A DNA stretch of 64,000 nucleotides from Candidatus Methylomirabilota bacterium (GTDB taxonomy: Bacteria > Methylomirabilota > Methylomirabilia > Rokubacteriales > CSP1-6). A program made the position numbers and the translations under genes. The DNA lies in NCBI GenBank assembly GCA_035764725.1, contig DASTYT010000153.1, forward strand, positions 1 through 64,000, written 5' to 3'. Below, piece after piece: positions 43,783 through 52,178 of this stretch. The notes beneath the pieces were generated by a model. It ran no database searches, had not been told where the DNA came from, and worked only from the letters and a program-made list of their open reading frames with translations. Every line of letters begins with the position of its first letter. Within the stretch, counting starts at the first letter, position 1.

Positions 43783-44605
43783 AGCGGGCGCCGCCCAGCT
43801 TGCCCTGCTCGACCAGCTCCACGAAGAACGCGTAGAGCTGGCGATACTCCTCGTAGCGGGCCTCACCCAGCCGCGCCACCGTGTCCTCGCGGAGACCCCG
43901 ATACATGGCGAAGCGCCGCTGCAGGATGTCGATCCACTCGGCGGACAGGTCCTCGGCTTCGATCCCGCCGAAGCCCGCGCGCGCGAGCAGGGCTGCGTAG
44001 CCGGCGATACTCTGGAGGCTCACCGCCGCCATCCAAGTGGTGAGGCGGGCGCGCTCGTTGTCGGCGAGGCGCGGCGTGGCGATCCAGTCCGTGAAGGCGA
44101 TGCGCCCGCCGGGCTCGAGCACCCGCGCGCACTCCGCGAGCACGCGGCCCTTGTCCGGCACGTGGAGCAGCCCCTCCTGGCTGATCACCGCGGAGAACAC
44201 GCCCGGGCGCAGTGGCAGGACCTGGGCGTCGGCGCGCACCGGGCGCACCAGGGCCTCGAGCCCCGTCAGCCGCGTGAGGCGCGCGCCGCCCGCGCAGCGC
44301 CCCGCGTTCAGATCGAGGGCGAGCACGCGGACGCCGAAGCGGCCGGCGAGGAAGCGCGCGGGACCGGCCAGGCCCGCGCACACGTCGAGCACGCGCGCGC
44401 CGGGGCGGATGGCGGCGCGGCGCGCGAGCGCTTCGACGGCGGCGCGGCCGCCATAGTGATCGTGGTCCAGCTCGCCGAGATCGTCCAGGTCGAGGCGCGG
44501 GCCGGCCTTGCCCTGACGGCGTAGCGCTTCGAGGATCTGGGGCGCCGAGATCGGATGCCGGTCGTAGAAATCGACGACGTCGGCCAGCGGGGCGTGCGGC
44601 GGCAT
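43751..44605 (-). CDS. class I SAM-dependent methyltransferase
   Basis: 284 residues. HDHYGGRAAVEALA leads into motif I VLDVCAGLAGPARFLAGRFG (D-x-C-A-G-x-A-G), LALDLNAGRC and LEPGGRIAFTDWI. The order matches the sarcosine/phosphoethanolamine methyltransferase-like branch. Substrate unknown. ATG 44605 was chosen because TAGCAT lies exactly 7 bp upstream with TTGGCC at 17 bp. An upstream extension in frame would run into the citrate synthase promoter. Confidence 0.87.
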   Translation of the reverse strand: MPPHAPLADVVDFYDRHPISAPQILEALRRQGKAGPRLDLDDLGELDHDHYGGRAAVEALARRAAIRPGARVLDVCAGLAGPARFLAGRFGVRVLALDLNAGRCAGGARLTRLTGLEALVRPVRADAQVLPLRPGVFSAVISQEGLLHVPDKGRVLAECARVLEPGGRIAFTDWIATPRLADNERARLTTWMAAVSLQSIAGYAALLARAGFGGIEAEDLSAEWIDILQRRFAMYRGLREDTVARLGEARYEEYRQLYAFFVELVEQGKLGGARFSAGAARGAA

Positions 44606-44612
44606 GCCGGCG

Positions 44613-44641
44613 ATGCTAGCCTCGACGCGGCGCCGGGCCAA
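44613..44641 (-). promoter_or_regulatory. promoter of the methyltransferase gene (leaderless)
   Basis: Minus strand: TTGGCC (44641-44636), 17 bp, TAGCAT (44618-44613), then 7 bp to ATG 44605. Confidence 0.6.
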
Positions 44642-44644
44642 GCC

Positions 44645-44673
44645 TTGAAAGTGCCCGATCCATATGGTACAAG
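44645..44673 (+). promoter_or_regulatory. promoter of the citrate synthase gene
   Basis: TTGAAA (44645-44650), 17 bp, TACAAG (44668-44673), about 53 bp before the start, back to back with the methyltransferase promoter. Confidence 0.55.
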
Positions 44674-44726
44674 GAGGCGTTTTCGATCCGCCCCATCGAC
44701 CCCCGAAAAGGAGTACCGAGGAAGCC

Positions 44727-45878
44727 ATGACGAACGGAGCCAGCGCGGCGGTAGCCCCCATGAAAGCCGGCCTCGAGGACGTCGTCGTCTCGACCACGGA
44801 GATCTGCTTCATCGATGGTCACAAGGGACGGCTGGTCTACCGCGGCTACGACGTGGACGATCTCGTCGCGCACGCGAGCTTCGAGGAGGTCGTGTTCCTC
44901 CTCTTCCACGGGCGGCTCCCCAACCGGAAGGAGGCCGAGGCCAACCAGAAGGCGCTGTCCTCGACCGCGAATCGCAAGCTCCTCCCGAAGCTCATCGCGA
45001 TGCTCCGCCAGCTCCCGAAGAAGACCACGCCGATGGAGGCTCTGCGCACGGGCGTCTCCGCGCTGTCCGCCTTCGATCCCGACGCCGCGGACAACTCCCA
45101 TGACGCCACCCTCAGGAAATCCATCCGGTTGACCGCCCAGCTCCCGACCCTCGTGGCGGCCTGGGAGCGCATCCGGCGCGGCAAGGCTCCGGTGGCGCCG
45201 AACCCAAAGCTCTCCCTCGCGGCCAATTTCCTCTACATGATGAGCGGCAAGAAGCCCACCGAGCTCGCCGCCAAGACCTTCGACGTCGCCCTGATCCTTC
45301 ACGCCGACCACGAGTTCAATGCGTCCACCTTCGCCGCGCGCGTCACCGCGGCGACGTTGTCCGACGTGCACTCGGCGGTGGTGTCGGGCATTGGCGCGCT
45401 CAAGGGGCCGCTCCACGGCGGGGCCAACGAGCAGGTCATGCTCATGGTCCAGAAGGTCAAGGACCCCGCCAAGGCCGAGGGCTGGATCCGCAAGGCCATT
45501 GCCGACAAGATGCGCATCATGGGCTTCGGCCACCGCGTCTACCGCGTGGAGGATCCGCGGGCCAAACACCTGCGCCGGCTCGCGCTCGAGCTGGGCAAGC
45601 AGGCCGGCAGCACCGCCAACGTCGAGATCCTGGAGACGGTCGCGCGCGTGGTCTCCAGCGAGAAGCACATCTTCCCCAACGTGGACCTCTTCTCCGGCGC
45701 CGCCTACGCCTCGATGGGCATCCCCACCGATCAGTTCACGCCGATCTTCGCGATGAGCCGCGTCGCCGGCTGGGCGGCCCATGTCCTCGAGCAGCACGGC
45801 AACAACCGGCTCATCCGGCCGCGCGGCGAATACACGGGCGCGATCGACCTGAAGTACGTGCCCCTCGCCAACCGGTAG
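44727..45878 (+). CDS. gltA: citrate synthase (type II, short form)
   Basis: 383 residues. Condenses acetyl-CoA with oxaloacetate at the entry to the TCA cycle; a 2-methylcitrate synthase activity cannot be excluded. Catalytic residues: His230 in GPLHGGANE, His269 in GFGHRVY and Asp320 in NVDLFSG, with HADHEFNAST upstream. The short length matches the Gram-positive/archaeal-type or PrpC-like enzymes rather than the 430-residue allosteric form. ATG 44727 was chosen over in-frame upstream starts because GAGGAAG precedes it and the 5' segment is the promoter. Confidence 0.93.
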   Translation: MTNGASAAVAPMKAGLEDVVVSTTEICFIDGHKGRLVYRGYDVDDLVAHASFEEVVFLLFHGRLPNRKEAEANQKALSSTANRKLLPKLIAMLRQLPKKTTPMEALRTGVSALSAFDPDAADNSHDATLRKSIRLTAQLPTLVAAWERIRRGKAPVAPNPKLSLAANFLYMMSGKKPTELAAKTFDVALILHADHEFNASTFAARVTAATLSDVHSAVVSGIGALKGPLHGGANEQVMLMVQKVKDPAKAEGWIRKAIADKMRIMGFGHRVYRVEDPRAKHLRRLALELGKQAGSTANVEILETVARVVSSEKHIFPNVDLFSGAAYASMGIPTDQFTPIFAMSRVAGWAAHVLEQHGNNRLIRPRGEYTGAIDLKYVPLANR

Positions 45879-45920
45879 GCGCGGCCGGCTCGGCGAGCGG
45901 CCCGGCACGGAGCAGCTGCC

Positions 45921-46724
45921 GTGCTCGTGAGCGTGGTGCTCGTCGTGTACAACCAGCTCGCGCTCACCCGCGCCTGCCTCGAGAGCCTGCGCCAGACCAC
46001 GCTCCCGTTCGAGCTCTGCGTCGTGGACAATGGCTCCGCCGATGGCACCGAGCCCTACTTCCGCCGCCTCCCCACATTCGCCATGCCGCTCCGCTACGAG
46101 CGTAACGCGGAGAACGTGGGCTTGATCCGCGCGCTGAACGCGGGAGCCCGCCTGGCCACCGGCGAGTACCTGTGCTTCCTGCACAACGACACCGAGATGC
46201 GTGAGCCGGAGTGGCTCGCGCGCCTGCGGGCCGCGGTGGACGGCGACGGCGGCTTCGGCCTGGCCGGCCTCTACGGGGTGCGGCGGCTGCGCGCCGACGG
46301 GCGCTACGTGGGCCGCACGATCGTCTCGAGCCTGGAGGGCGCGCCGCCCCTGCCCACGCCCGTCACCGAGGTAGCGGCGGTGGATGGGGTCTGCCTCTTC
46401 CTGCGCCGCGCGCTCCTGGAGCAGGTGGGTGGCTTCGACGAGGGCTATGGCTTCTTTCACGGCTACGACCGCGACCTGTCCTTCGCGGTGCGCGAGGCCG
46501 GGCTGCGCTGCGCCGTCGTGGACGCCCGCTGCGTGCATCACGGCGGCGGCACGCGCACCGGCGCGGGCGCGCCGCGCCGGACCGCTCAGGATCTGGCCGA
46601 TCGTCGTGCCGCCCTCGCGCGCTTCACCGCGAAGTGGCGCCACCGGCTGCCCAGCGACGTGCGCACGCTCGGCGAGCGCTTCGCCGACCGCGTGCGACGC
46701 GGGGCCCGGCGGTCCGATCCATGA
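45921..46724 (+). CDS. GT2-family glycosyltransferase
   Basis: 267 residues. GT-A core: SVVLVVYNQLALTRACLESL, VVDNGSADGT, ENVGLIRALNAGARLATGEYLCFL, the metal motif HNDTE (D-x-D variant), and HGYDRDLSFAVREAG for the acceptor side. No membrane helix. GTG 45921 start; the stop overlaps the FIST gene by 4 bp. Rhamnosyltransferase-like by motif. Target unknown. Confidence 0.88.
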   Translation: MLVSVVLVVYNQLALTRACLESLRQTTLPFELCVVDNGSADGTEPYFRRLPTFAMPLRYERNAENVGLIRALNAGARLATGEYLCFLHNDTEMREPEWLARLRAAVDGDGGFGLAGLYGVRRLRADGRYVGRTIVSSLEGAPPLPTPVTEVAAVDGVCLFLRRALLEQVGGFDEGYGFFHGYDRDLSFAVREAGLRCAVVDARCVHHGGGTRTGAGAPRRTAQDLADRRAALARFTAKWRHRLPSDVRTLGERFADRVRRGARRSDP

Positions 46725-47911
46725 GCATCCGCGCGGGCTCCGGCCTCTCCGTCAGCTGGGATCCGGTGGAGGCGACGCTCGAGGCGTCGCTCACCGCCAT
46801 GGAGCGTCTGGGCGCTCATCGCGCCGATCTGGCCGTCGTGTTCACGTCGCCGTCGGCCTTCCCCTCCGCCCACGAGCTGCTGCACGCGGTGCGGCGGGTG
46901 ACGGGCGCCCCCGCGGTGGTGGGCGCCAGTGGCGTGGGCGTGCTCACGGACCGGATGGAGGTGGAGTCCATCGAGGCGCCGGGGTCGCCCGATCCCCGCC
47001 AGGCCGCGGTCGCGGTGCTCGCAGTGCAGAGCGACGGGCACCACTTCGCCCCCTTCCTCGTGGACGAGACCGAGGGCCTGGGCACGGCGGCGGGACGCGT
47101 CGCCGCTGCCCGCCTCGCCGAGGCCGAGGCGAGCGTGCTCATCGCGCTGCCCGACCCCATGGGCCTCGATCCGGGACGGCTGCTCGCGGCGCTCACCGAG
47201 GGCGGCCGCAGCGTCCCCGTGCTGGGAGGTGTGGCCTCGGGCCTGCCGCTCTTCGAGCTGTGCAACGCCGACGTGGTGTCGGGCGCGCTCGTCGGGCTCG
47301 CGGTGGCGGGCGGGACGCCGGTGGTGGGCGTGGCGCAGGGCTGCGAGCCCATCGGCGAGCCTTTCGTCATCACGCGTGCCGAGGGCTCGACGGTGCAGGA
47401 GATCGCGGGCCGCCCCGCGCTGGCGGTGCTGGGCGAGGCGGTCGCCTCGGTGGAGGGCGGCACCGCTCGGGTGCGTGGGGCCGGGCTCTTCGCGGGGCTC
47501 GCCATGGATCCCGCCAAGAGCCCCCTGGTGCGCGGCGACTTCCTCGTGCGCAACCTCATCGGCGTGGATCGCGGCACGGGCAGCGTCGGCGTGGCGGAGC
47601 CCGTCCGCGTGGGCCAGACGATCCAGTTCCAGCTCCGCGACGCGCGCGCGGCCGCCGATGACCTGCGGGCGACCCTGGCGACGATGGCGGAGGCCCTCGG
47701 CGGCCGCTCGCCGGGCTTCGGGCTCTACTTCGACTGCGCGGGCCGGGGGCAGGGCCTCTTCGGCGTCGGCGATCACGACATCGGTCTCATCCGCGAGGCC
47801 CTCGGCGAATTTCCGCTCGCGGGCTTCTTCGGCAACGGCGAGCTCGCGCCGGTGGGCGGGCGCAATCACTTCCACACTTACACGGGGGTACTCGTGGTGT
47901 TTCCTCGATGA
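46721..47911 (+). CDS. FIST-domain sensor protein
   Basis: 396 residues, cytosolic. The N-terminal half is a FIST_N domain (VVGASGVGVLTD, FLVDETEGLGTAAGRVAAARLAE, PVLGGVASGLPLF) and the C-terminal half FIST_C (RNLIGVDRGTGSVGVAEPVRVGQTIQFQLRDARAA). FIST proteins are thought to bind small ligands such as amino acids and often pass signals to chemotaxis or regulatory partners. No fused output domain is present. It overlaps the genes on both sides by 4 bp. Confidence 0.9.
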   Translation: MSIRAGSGLSVSWDPVEATLEASLTAMERLGAHRADLAVVFTSPSAFPSAHELLHAVRRVTGAPAVVGASGVGVLTDRMEVESIEAPGSPDPRQAAVAVLAVQSDGHHFAPFLVDETEGLGTAAGRVAAARLAEAEASVLIALPDPMGLDPGRLLAALTEGGRSVPVLGGVASGLPLFELCNADVVSGALVGLAVAGGTPVVGVAQGCEPIGEPFVITRAEGSTVQEIAGRPALAVLGEAVASVEGGTARVRGAGLFAGLAMDPAKSPLVRGDFLVRNLIGVDRGTGSVGVAEPVRVGQTIQFQLRDARAAADDLRATLATMAEALGGRSPGFGLYFDCAGRGQGLFGVGDHDIGLIREALGEFPLAGFFGNGELAPVGGRNHFHTYTGVLVVFPR

Positions 47912-48771
47912 TCCCGTTCGCAAAGGGCCACGGTCTCGGCAACGACTACATCGTGATCAACGGGACGGATCTCCCGGCGCCCCTCACACCGCGCCAGATC
48001 GAGAAGATCTGCGACCGCAACTGGGGCGTGGGGTCGGACGGCATCCTCTTGCGCGTGCCCGCGTGGGCCGGCGCGGACGTCGGCCTCCGGATCTTCAATC
48101 CCGACGGGAGCGAGGCGGAGAAGTCCGGCAACGGGCTGCGCATCTTCGCCAAGTACCTCCACGACCACGGGCACGCGCGGCGCCCGACCTTCACGGTGGA
48201 CACGATGGGCGGCCGGGTGGAATGCCAGTGCCACGTCGTCAACGGACGCGTCAACGAGGTCACGGTGGAGATGGGGCGCTGCACCTTCGTCGCGCCCGAG
48301 ATCCCGATGAACGGCCCCGAGCGCGAGGTGGTGAAGGTGCCGCTGCAGGTGGGCCCGGAGACCCTCCTCGTGACCGCGGTGTCGGTGGGGAACCCGCACT
48401 GCGTCGTCTTCACCGACGCGCTCGACGAGAAGGAGGTCCGGCGGCTCGGCCCCCTCATCGAGCATCACCCCGCGTTCCCGAACCGGACCAACGTGCAGTT
48501 CGCCAAGGTGGCGTCGCGCACCGCGGTCGACATCATGATCTGGGAGCGCGGTGCGGGCTGGACCCTCGCCTCCGGGTCCTCGTCGAGCGCGGTGGCCTGC
48601 GCGGCGGTCAAGAACGGGCTCTGCGATCACGGGCGGGTGACCGTCCGGATGCCGGGCGGCACGCTGCACATCGACGTGCGGCCCGACTGGTCGATTCGCC
48701 TCCAGGGCCCGGTCGAGGAGGTCTACACCGGCACGTTCTCCCGCGATCTCATGGACGCGCTGGCGCGCTAG
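47908..48771 (+). CDS. dapF: diaminopimelate epimerase homologue with both catalytic cysteines replaced by serine
   Basis: 287 residues, matching DapF in length and in order of motifs: KGHGLGNDYIVI at the start, FNPDGSEAEKSGNGLR and WERGAGWTLASGSSSSAVACAA. DapF epimerizes LL- to meso-diaminopimelate with two cysteines as acid/base. Here both are serine: Ser73 (TCC) in S-GNG and Ser222 (TCC) in A-S-G-S. NPHCVVF and the Glu/Asp pocket positions look normal. It may be a weak epimerase, a racemase for another substrate, or inactive. No other lysine-pathway genes are nearby. Confidence 0.85.
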   Translation: MIPFAKGHGLGNDYIVINGTDLPAPLTPRQIEKICDRNWGVGSDGILLRVPAWAGADVGLRIFNPDGSEAEKSGNGLRIFAKYLHDHGHARRPTFTVDTMGGRVECQCHVVNGRVNEVTVEMGRCTFVAPEIPMNGPEREVVKVPLQVGPETLLVTAVSVGNPHCVVFTDALDEKEVRRLGPLIEHHPAFPNRTNVQFAKVASRTAVDIMIWERGAGWTLASGSSSSAVACAAVKNGLCDHGRVTVRMPGGTLHIDVRPDWSIRLQGPVEEVYTGTFSRDLMDALAR

Positions 48772-48778
48772 CTCCTCG

Positions 48779-49477
48779 ATGCCCTCGTCCGCGCCCGCGT
48801 GGCTCACTGCGGCGTTCACGCTGCTGGTGCTCGTGATGGCGGGGTTGGTGGTCGCGGCGGTAGGCGCTCTCCGCGGGCGCGGCGCGGCGGCGGGCATCGC
48901 CGCCGCCCTCGGCGCGTGGCTCGCGCTCACGGGCGCCCTCGCCGGCGCCGGCGTCTTTGCCGATTTCTCCCGCATGCCCCCGCGGCTCCTCCTCGCCATC
49001 GTGGCGCCGCTGATCACCCTGGTGATCCTGGGCCGCTCCGCCGCGGTGGGACGCTGGCTCGACGCCGCACCGCCAGCCTGGCTCGTGCACCCGCAGGCGT
49101 TCCGCGGGGTGATGGAGCTGATCCTCTGGCAGCTCTTCATGGCGGGCGTGCTGCCCGTGATCATGACGTTCGAGGGGCGGAACGTGGACATCGTGGTGGG
49201 GCTCAGCGCGCCGCTGATCGGCTGGCTCTGCTTCGGCCGTCGCCTCTGGTCGCCGCGGGTCGCCGTCTGGTGGAACGTCGCCGGCATCCTGATCCTGCTG
49301 AACGTGGTGCTGCACGCGCAGCTCTCGGCGCCCACGCCCTATCGGCGGATCATTGCGGACCCGCCGCCGACCTTGATCGCGCACCTGCCGTGGATCTGGC
49401 TGCCCGCGTTTCTCGTGCCGCTGGCATGGGGCCTGCACCTCCTGAGCATCCGGCAGCTGCGCCGCCGCGCTCGGTGA
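48779..49477 (+). CDS. hypothetical multi-pass membrane protein
   Basis: 232 residues with six to seven hydrophobic helices. No domain recognised. Notable stretches: FADFSRMPPRLLLAIVAPL and HPQAFRGVMELILWQLFMAG. The stop overlaps the next membrane gene by 4 bp (GTGA), so they form a pair; both follow dapF on the same strand. Confidence 0.75.
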   Translation: MPSSAPAWLTAAFTLLVLVMAGLVVAAVGALRGRGAAAGIAAALGAWLALTGALAGAGVFADFSRMPPRLLLAIVAPLITLVILGRSAAVGRWLDAAPPAWLVHPQAFRGVMELILWQLFMAGVLPVIMTFEGRNVDIVVGLSAPLIGWLCFGRRLWSPRVAVWWNVAGILILLNVVLHAQLSAPTPYRRIIADPPPTLIAHLPWIWLPAFLVPLAWGLHLLSIRQLRRRAR

Positions 49478-50091
49478 GACCCGCCGGGCTGCGGCTCGCG
49501 GCGTGGCTGTCGCTCGTCAACGCGTTCGCGTCCGTCCCTCTCGTGGCGCTGCTCGGCAGCCTGGCCGCCGGCGACAGCCTCACGCTCCGCGCGCTCCACG
49601 CGGCGGTCCTCGTGGCGGCGCTGATCATCTACGCGGTAACCCTGCTCACCCTGCGTGCCCTGCTCCACGGGCGGGGGATCTACGAGGCTGACGCCCTCAT
49701 CAAGGGGCTGCTGCTGATCTCCGGGCTGGAAAGCGTGCTCGAGCTCCCCTGGCTCCCCGGTCTGACCGAGGTGGCCCGCGAGGGCGCGGCGCTCGCGCTA
49801 TCCGCCGTGTACTGGCTCGGGCTCATTGCGCTCGCCCGGCGCCTGCGGGCGCTCGGCGACACGCTCCACGGTCTGCGTGACCGCCTGGCCGGCGCGCTGA
49901 CGGTGGCCGGGGTGGGAGGGCTTGCCCTGACCGCCGCGACCATCCCTCTGATCGGCGCGTCCGAGCCCGTGGTGGCCGACAGCGCGCCGTGGATGCTGGT
50001 GACCCTGGTGGCCGCCTTCACCACGCTCTTCGGCTACGCGCGTGGGGCGATCGCGCTGGCGCGGATCTTCTGGCGCGAGGCACGCGCCTGA
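49474..50091 (+). CDS. hypothetical multi-pass membrane protein
   Basis: 205 residues from GTG 49474, about six hydrophobic helices. No domain recognised. The middle holds LLHGRGIYEADALIKGLLLISGLESVLELPWLPGL, with an acidic patch between helices. Coupled to the upstream membrane gene. Convergent with the SDR gene, with 13 bp between the stops. Confidence 0.72.
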   Translation: MRPAGLRLAAWLSLVNAFASVPLVALLGSLAAGDSLTLRALHAAVLVAALIIYAVTLLTLRALLHGRGIYEADALIKGLLLISGLESVLELPWLPGLTEVAREGAALALSAVYWLGLIALARRLRALGDTLHGLRDRLAGALTVAGVGGLALTAATIPLIGASEPVVADSAPWMLVTLVAAFTTLFGYARGAIALARIFWREARA

Positions 50092-50104
50092 GACGGCGCG
50101 ACCG

Positions 50105-50986
50105 TCAGGGCCGGTCGGGCAGGCGCAGGAAGCGCGTGAGCAGACGGTCTCGCGTACGGTCGGGCAGCCAGCGGGCGATCGCGGCCTGCATCTTCGCCCG
50201 CCTGCCGATCACATAGCGCGTCCGCGGCTTCTCGGCGGTGAGGGCGTGCACCACCGCCGCTACCACCGCGTCGGGCGGGATGGCGGTGCGCTCCGAGTAG
50301 GCCGCGCCCTTGCGAAGGGCTTCGAGGGCCTTCCCGTAGAGCCGCATCGCCTCCGGCGGCAGACCATCCTGCATCCGGTTCGCCTCCTGCGTGGACTTCT
50401 GCCAGATCGGCGTGGCGATGGCGCCCGGCTCGATGATCGACACGTGCATGCCCCACGGCCGCACTTCCACGCGCAGCGCGTCGGTCAGGGCCTCGAGGGC
50501 GAACTTCGAGGCGCCGTAGGCGCCGACGAAGGGCGCGGCCATGCGCCCGCCGATCGAGCCCATGTTCACGATGCGTCCGCGCGCGGCGCGCAGCAGCGGC
50601 AACATCGCCTGAGTCACCGCGACCTGGCCCACCACGTTGACCTCGAACTGGCGGCGGAGATCGGCGAGGGGGAGGAACTCCAGCGGTCCCGGCACCGCGA
50701 TGCCGGCATTGTTCACGAGGCCGGCCAGTCCCCTGACCCCCACGACGGCGGAGACGGTGCGGGTGGCGCCCGCGATCGACGCGGCATCGGTGACGTCGAG
50801 GGCCACCGCGGTGAGCCGCCCCGAGGCGCGCTGCTGGAGCGCGGCCCCGTCGGTCGCGCGCCGCACGCCCGCGAAGACTTGAAAGCCGAGCGCGTCCAGC
50901 CCGAGCGCGCACGCGGCCCCGATGCCGGTGGAGGCGCCGGTGACGACGACGGCGCCGTCGCGGGTGGGCGGCTCGGTGGGCGCCAT
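50105..50986 (-). CDS. short-chain dehydrogenase/reductase
   Basis: 293 residues, classical SDR: TGASTGIG nucleotide motif, NNAG, MGSIGG (Ser), and YGASK (Tyr and Lys of Y-x-x-x-K). Specificity unknown; the sequence AALRVEVRPWGMHVSIIEPGAIATPIW is common in retinol dehydrogenase-like and sterol-like SDRs. It starts 2 bp after the stop of the larger membrane protein on the same strand, so they form an operon. Confidence 0.92.
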   Translation of the reverse strand: MAPTEPPTRDGAVVVTGASTGIGAACALGLDALGFQVFAGVRRATDGAALQQRASGRLTAVALDVTDAASIAGATRTVSAVVGVRGLAGLVNNAGIAVPGPLEFLPLADLRRQFEVNVVGQVAVTQAMLPLLRAARGRIVNMGSIGGRMAAPFVGAYGASKFALEALTDALRVEVRPWGMHVSIIEPGAIATPIWQKSTQEANRMQDGLPPEAMRLYGKALEALRKGAAYSERTAIPPDAVVAAVVHALTAEKPRTRYVIGRRAKMQAAIARWLPDRTRDRLLTRFLRLPDRP

Positions 50987-50988
50987 GG

Positions 50989-52146
50989 TCAGGGGTTTCC
51001 GGTTCCCGATCCGAGCGCGTCCGAGAGCCGTCGCCCTAGATGCCCGCCGATGGCGCCGGCCACCAGCACCAGCACGACGGCAGCAGCCGATTCGCCCGGG
51101 CCCGGCACCTGCGGCGCGAAGGCCGGGTTGCCGGCGAATGCGCGGCCCGAGGTGACGAGAAGGGCGGCGCCGTGAGCCATGGCGGCCAGCTCGGGGCGCT
51201 GGCGGGGGCCGACCAGGACCAGCGCGAGCACGGGGATCACGCTGATCAGGTGGAAGAGGCCGCCGATGGCGCCCGGCGTGCCGCCGCTCTTTCGCGCGAT
51301 GGCATTGGCGAGCGCGATGGGCGAGGTGGGATCCTTGGCCATCTCCTCCTCGATCACCGACACCGGCTGCAGGCTCTCGAAGCCCACACGCGCGATCCAC
51401 GTGCCGATGACGCCGGTGGCGATGACCAGGGTCAGCACCGCGAGCGGCATCCAGCGTCGCCCCGCGAGGCGCGCGGCCGGGATCAGCGCCAAGGGCAGGA
51501 TCAGCGCGGAGAGAATGGCGAGGGTGAAGAACCGCACGCCGCCGTGCACGTAGGCGACGAGGCTCGACGGCTCCACGGTGAGGTGCAGTCCGCGGAAGAG
51601 CCCTGCGCCGGCCACCGCGATGCCGAGGAGGCGCGCGGCGCCGTCGGCGTAGAGCTCGCGCGCGATGAGGAGACACCCCCAGCTGTTGACGACCCCGCCC
51701 GCGATCCCGAGCAGATGCGGCGGGCTCCACAGCGTGACGTCGAGGCCGAAGAGACGGTGCCAGAGATCGTCGATGGGCGCGGCGAGCACGGTGAGCGCCA
51801 TGCCCCACGCCGCGAGGTGAAAGCCCCGCGTGCCCTCGAGGCCGGCCACGCGCAGGCGCGCAACCGGCGCGCCCCCACGGAGGGTGTCGAAAGCCAGCAT
51901 GCCGAACGACAGCAGCCCCGCCAGGGTCACGCCCGCGTAGGTCATGAGATGCGGCGCGATCCAGAACGTGTCGCGTCCGATGCGCACGTGCCACTGGATG
52001 TCCCACTGCACGCCCCAGCCGGTCACGAGCTTCGCGGCGCAGAGCATCCAGAAGACGGCGCGATGGAGCGCGAGCGAATCCGTGCGCGCGGCGGCGGCGC
52101 CCGTCGCGTACGGCGCACCCAGCGGGATTCCCACCGGCTCAGGCAT
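50989..52146 (-). CDS. membrane protein with duplicated Asp/Trp-His/Asp/Trp/Pro-His motif
   Basis: 385 residues, about nine helices. Two copies of one motif are visible: Asp49, Trp52-His53, Gly57, Asp59, Trp62, Pro65-His66-Leu67, and Asp126, Trp129-His130, Gly134, Asp136, Trp140, Pro143-His144-Leu145. The spacing differs by one residue. Such paired His/Asp sets suggest metal or heme binding in the membrane, but no family name can be given with confidence. Upstream of the SDR in one operon. TAAACT (52161-52156, minus strand) lies 9 bp before the ATG. Confidence 0.8.
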   Translation of the reverse strand: MPEPVGIPLGAPYATGAAAARTDSLALHRAVFWMLCAAKLVTGWGVQWDIQWHVRIGRDTFWIAPHLMTYAGVTLAGLLSFGMLAFDTLRGGAPVARLRVAGLEGTRGFHLAAWGMALTVLAAPIDDLWHRLFGLDVTLWSPPHLLGIAGGVVNSWGCLLIARELYADGAARLLGIAVAGAGLFRGLHLTVEPSSLVAYVHGGVRFFTLAILSALILPLALIPAARLAGRRWMPLAVLTLVIATGVIGTWIARVGFESLQPVSVIEEEMAKDPTSPIALANAIARKSGGTPGAIGGLFHLISVIPVLALVLVGPRQRPELAAMAHGAALLVTSGRAFAGNPAFAPQVPGPGESAAAVVLVLVAGAIGGHLGRRLSDALGSGTGNP

Positions 52147-52178
52147 GGCGGCGCCAGTTTACACTGGCCGGCGCGGCC

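Noticed and set aside
52154..52167. CCAGT-TTAC-ACTGG inverted repeat before the membrane protein gene
   Set aside because: Only 5-bp arms and a single copy; not enough to call an operator.
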